A stretch of DNA of 64,000 bases from Megachile rotundata. Its lineage: Eukaryota > Arthropoda > Insecta > Hymenoptera > Megachilidae. The notes under the pieces are model-generated. The model ran no database searches, was not told the origin of the DNA, and saw nothing but the letters and a program-made list of their open reading frames with translations. A program made the translations under genes and the position numbers. Position 1 is the stretch's first letter. Each line of letters starts with the position of its first letter. This document shows positions 62,146 through 64,000 of the stretch, one piece after another. Where the stretch lies: NCBI RefSeq assembly GCF_050947335.1, contig NC_134988.1:682001-746000 (forward strand). The letters run 5' to 3'.

Positions 62146-64000
62146 ACAATCACAATCATACAATCACTATCATACAATCACAATCATACAATCACAATCA
62201 TACAATCGCAATCATACAATCGAATTCATACAATCGCAATCATACAATCACAATCATACAATCGCAATCATACAATCACAATCATACAATCACAATCATA
62301 CAATCACAATCATACAATCACAATCATACAATCGAATTCATACAATCGCAATCATACAATCGCAATCATACAATCGCAATCATACAATCGCAATCATACA
62401 ATCGCAATCATACAATTACAATCTCCCAAATACAATCTCCCAAATACAATCATACAATCACAATCATACAATCACAATCATACAATCACAATCATACAAT
62501 CACAATCATACTATCACAATCATACAATCACAATCATACAATCACAATCATACAATCACAATCATACATTCAAAATCATGCAATCACAACCATACAATCA
62601 CAATCATGCAATCACAATCATACAATCACAATCATAGATTCAAAATCATGCAATCACAATCATACAATCACAATCATGCAATCACAATCATACAATCACA
62701 ATCATACAATCACAATCATACAATCACAATCATACAATCACAATCATACAATCACAATCATACAATCACAATCATACAATCACAATCATACAATCACAAT
62801 CATACAATCACAATCATACAATCACTATCATACAATCACAATCATACAATCACAATCATACAATCACAATCATACAATCGCAAGCATACAATCACATTCA
62901 TACAATCTCAATCATACAATCTCAATCATACAATCACAATCATACAATTACAATCATACAATTACAATCATACAACCACAATCATACAATCACAATCATA
63001 CATTCAAAATCATGCAATCACAATCATACAATCACAATCATACAATCGCAATCATACAATCGAATTCATACAATCGCAATCATACAATCACAATCATACA
63101 ATCGCAATCATACAATCACAATCATACAATCACAATCATACAATCACAATCATACAATCGAATTCATACAATCGCAATCATACAATCGCAATCATACAAT
63201 CGCAGTCATACGATTACAATCTCCCAAATACAATCTCCCAAATACAATCATACAATCACAATCATACAATCACAATCATACAATCACAATCATACAATCA
63301 CAATCATACTATCACAATCATACAATCACAATCATACAATCACAATCATACAATCACAATCATACATTCAAAATCATGCAATCACAACCATACAATCACA
63401 ATCATGCAATCACAATCATACAATCACAATCATACATTCAAAATCATGCAATTACAATCATACAATTACAATCATACAACCACAATCATACAATCACAAT
63501 CATACATTCAAAATCATGCAATCACAATCATACAATCACAATCATGCAATGACAATCATACAATCACAATCATACATTCAAAATCATGCAATCACAATCA
63601 TACAATCACAATCATGCAATCACAATCATACAATCACAATCATACAATCACAATCATACAATCACAATCATACAATCACAATCATACAATCACAATCATA
63701 CAATCACAATCATACAATCACAATCATACAATCACAATCATACAATCACTATCATACAATCACAATCATACAATCACAATCATACAATCGCAAGCATACA
63801 ATCACATTCATACAATCTCAATCATACAATCTCAATCATACAATCACAATCATACAATCACAATCATACATTCAAAATCATACAATCACAATCATACAAT
63901 CACAATCATACAATCACAATCATACAATCACAATCATACAATCGCAAGCATACAATCACATTCATACAATCTCAATCATACAATCTCAATCATACAATCA
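62146..64000. repeat. Right end of the window, alpha/beta/gamma modules
   Basis: Gamma with five CpG monomers before the cassette at 62412, alpha, beta, gamma with the cassette at 63210 (acgatt form), alpha, beta. The 62.7-63.5 kb stretch resembles 54.84-55.6 kb in module order, including acaattacaatcat monomers directly after an acattcaaaatcatg junction near 63440 and 55550. The array runs off the window end in mid-monomer (last start 63994). Confidence 0.85.

Larger units (their letters stand above)
207..63251. repeat. CTCCCAAAT cassette family (74 copies)
   Basis: In register each cassette is acaattacaatctc (or acgatt...), one or more ccaaatacaatctc, then ccaaatacaatcat, so it keeps the 14-bp phase. 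Starts: 207, 1312, 1984, 2278, 2543, 3579, 4013, 4349, 6155, 6561, 6883, 7555, 7947, 8633, 9935, 10341, 11685, 12357, 13281, 13673, 13995, 14681, 15983, 16389, 17733, 18405, 19147, 20841, 21709, 22381, 23123, 24397, 25349, 26147, 27785, 28653, 29437, 30193, 30977, 32054, 32726, 33075, 34125, 35105, 35889, 37135, 38828, 39500, 40704, 42188, 43867, 44539, 44888, 46008, 47310, 48234, 48990, 49774, 50851, 51523, 51858, 52894, 53846, 54588, 55330, 56254, 57933, 58605, 58954, 60074, 61012, 61810, 62412, 63210. Usual CCCAAAT count is 2. It is 3 at 6155, 9935, 11685, 13281, 15983, 17733, 21709, 24397; 4 at 1984, 28653, 39500, 44539, 58605; 5 at 20841 and 25349; 1 at 26147, 29437, 48234, 54588. Confidence 0.92.
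1..64000. repeat. 14-bp satellite array, ACAATCACAATCAT consensus, fills the window
   Basis: Every part of the window reads as tandem copies of a 14-bp monomer. Monomer starts fall at position 11 modulo 14 at the left end and 0 modulo 14 at the right end. The shift of 11 is fully explained by 11 monomers that are one base short. I checked the register at 74 internal landmarks and at the end and found no other net length change, giving 4571 complete monomers between 11 and 63993. The consensus + strand is 7 A, 4 C, 3 T and no G. No unique sequence, transposon end, poly-A tail or gene-like stretch interrupts it, and both window ends lie inside the array. I do not recognise the family as a named satellite. 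The host is probably eukaryotic, inferred only from array size and organisation. Confidence 0.98.

Noticed and set aside
373..62637. Many very long + strand open frames (up to about 2060 codons) starting with M-Q-S-Q
   Set aside because: They are the 14-bp repeat read in three equivalent frames. The consensus lacks stops on the + strand, every start is a gcaatc monomer preceded by CAT, and overlapping frames encode the same permuted peptide. There is no codon bias, promoter, splice or ribosome-entry signal beyond the repeat.
207..63251. CCCAAAT cassettes as CCAAT boxes or promoters
   Set aside because: The sequence is CTCCCAAATACAATC, not CCAAT, and there is no TATA or start-site context or downstream gene. 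They keep the 14-bp register and behave as repeat variants.
1..64000. CRISPR array
   Set aside because: No alternation of conserved repeats and unique spacers of similar length. All sequence between any two repeats is the same 14-bp monomer family.
1..64000. Telomeric repeat or known centromeric satellite
   Set aside because: The monomer does not match TTAGGG-like, TTTAGGG-like or TTAGG telomere units, and I see no CENP-B-box-like sequence. I could not compare it with satellite databases.
1..64000. Genes on the - strand
   Set aside because: The - strand monomer contains two TGA triplets, and with the 14-bp period each of the three frames meets a stop about every 42 bp.
1..64000. Transposon or retroelement insertions within the array
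   Set aside because: The 14-bp register holds across the window with only 13-bp exceptions, which leaves no room for an inserted element or a target-site duplication.
1..64000. G-quadruplex or stable hairpin structures
   Set aside because: No G-runs on either strand, and the near absence of G on the + strand prevents G-C stems. Only short A-T or EcoRI-type palindromes exist.

Overview
The whole 64 kb window is one uninterrupted satellite array. I see no gene, RNA gene, mobile element, CRISPR array or unique flanking sequence on either strand. The repeat unit (monomer) is 14 bp, consensus ACAATCACAATCAT, itself close to ACAATC + ACAATC + AT. Reading the register from base 11 to base 63993 gives 4571 complete monomers: 4560 of 14 bp and 11 of 13 bp. 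All other length change is in whole monomers. The + strand is roughly half A, with C and T and almost no G. A homogeneous, multi-level satellite of this size points to a eukaryotic heterochromatic, subtelomeric or pericentromeric locus read by long-read sequencing. The species cannot be told from the sequence.

Monomer variants are not scattered at random. They form three recurring modules, named here alpha, beta and gamma. Alpha contains actatc- monomers and acattcaaaatcat monomers followed by gcaatcacaaccat. Beta runs cactatcat, cgcaagcat, cacattcat, two ctcaatcat, then two or so attacaatcat. Gamma holds CpG monomers (cgcaatcat), EcoRI-site monomers (cgaattcat) and ends in a CTCCCAAAT cassette. 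There are 74 such cassettes, about one per 0.87 kb.

Large-scale layout: 1-2892 is a truncated relative of 30.77-33.45 kb. 2893-7851 is a mosaic of modules. 7852-12664 and 13900-18712 are a near-identical 4.8 kb block 6048 bp apart, and part of it recurs at 21264-23954 (3976 bp offset). 24797-26490 and 28101-29780 are another pair (3304 then 3290 bp offset). From about 29087 to 62145 the array is essentially two copies of one very long segment: about 29087-47645 and about 47884-62145. The first copy carries a direct tandem duplication (36113-41165 and 41166-46469) where the second carries one unit (54798-60521). 62146-64000 continues in the same modules.

The long open frames on the + strand are a by-product of the repeat. 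Because 14 is not a multiple of 3, all three + frames read the same 14-residue peptide repeat, and the consensus has no stop. The - strand has two TGA triplets per monomer. I therefore annotate no CDS. The interest lies in the layered repeat architecture, in the 13-bp monomers that act as register markers, and in duplication junctions that can be placed to a few bases.
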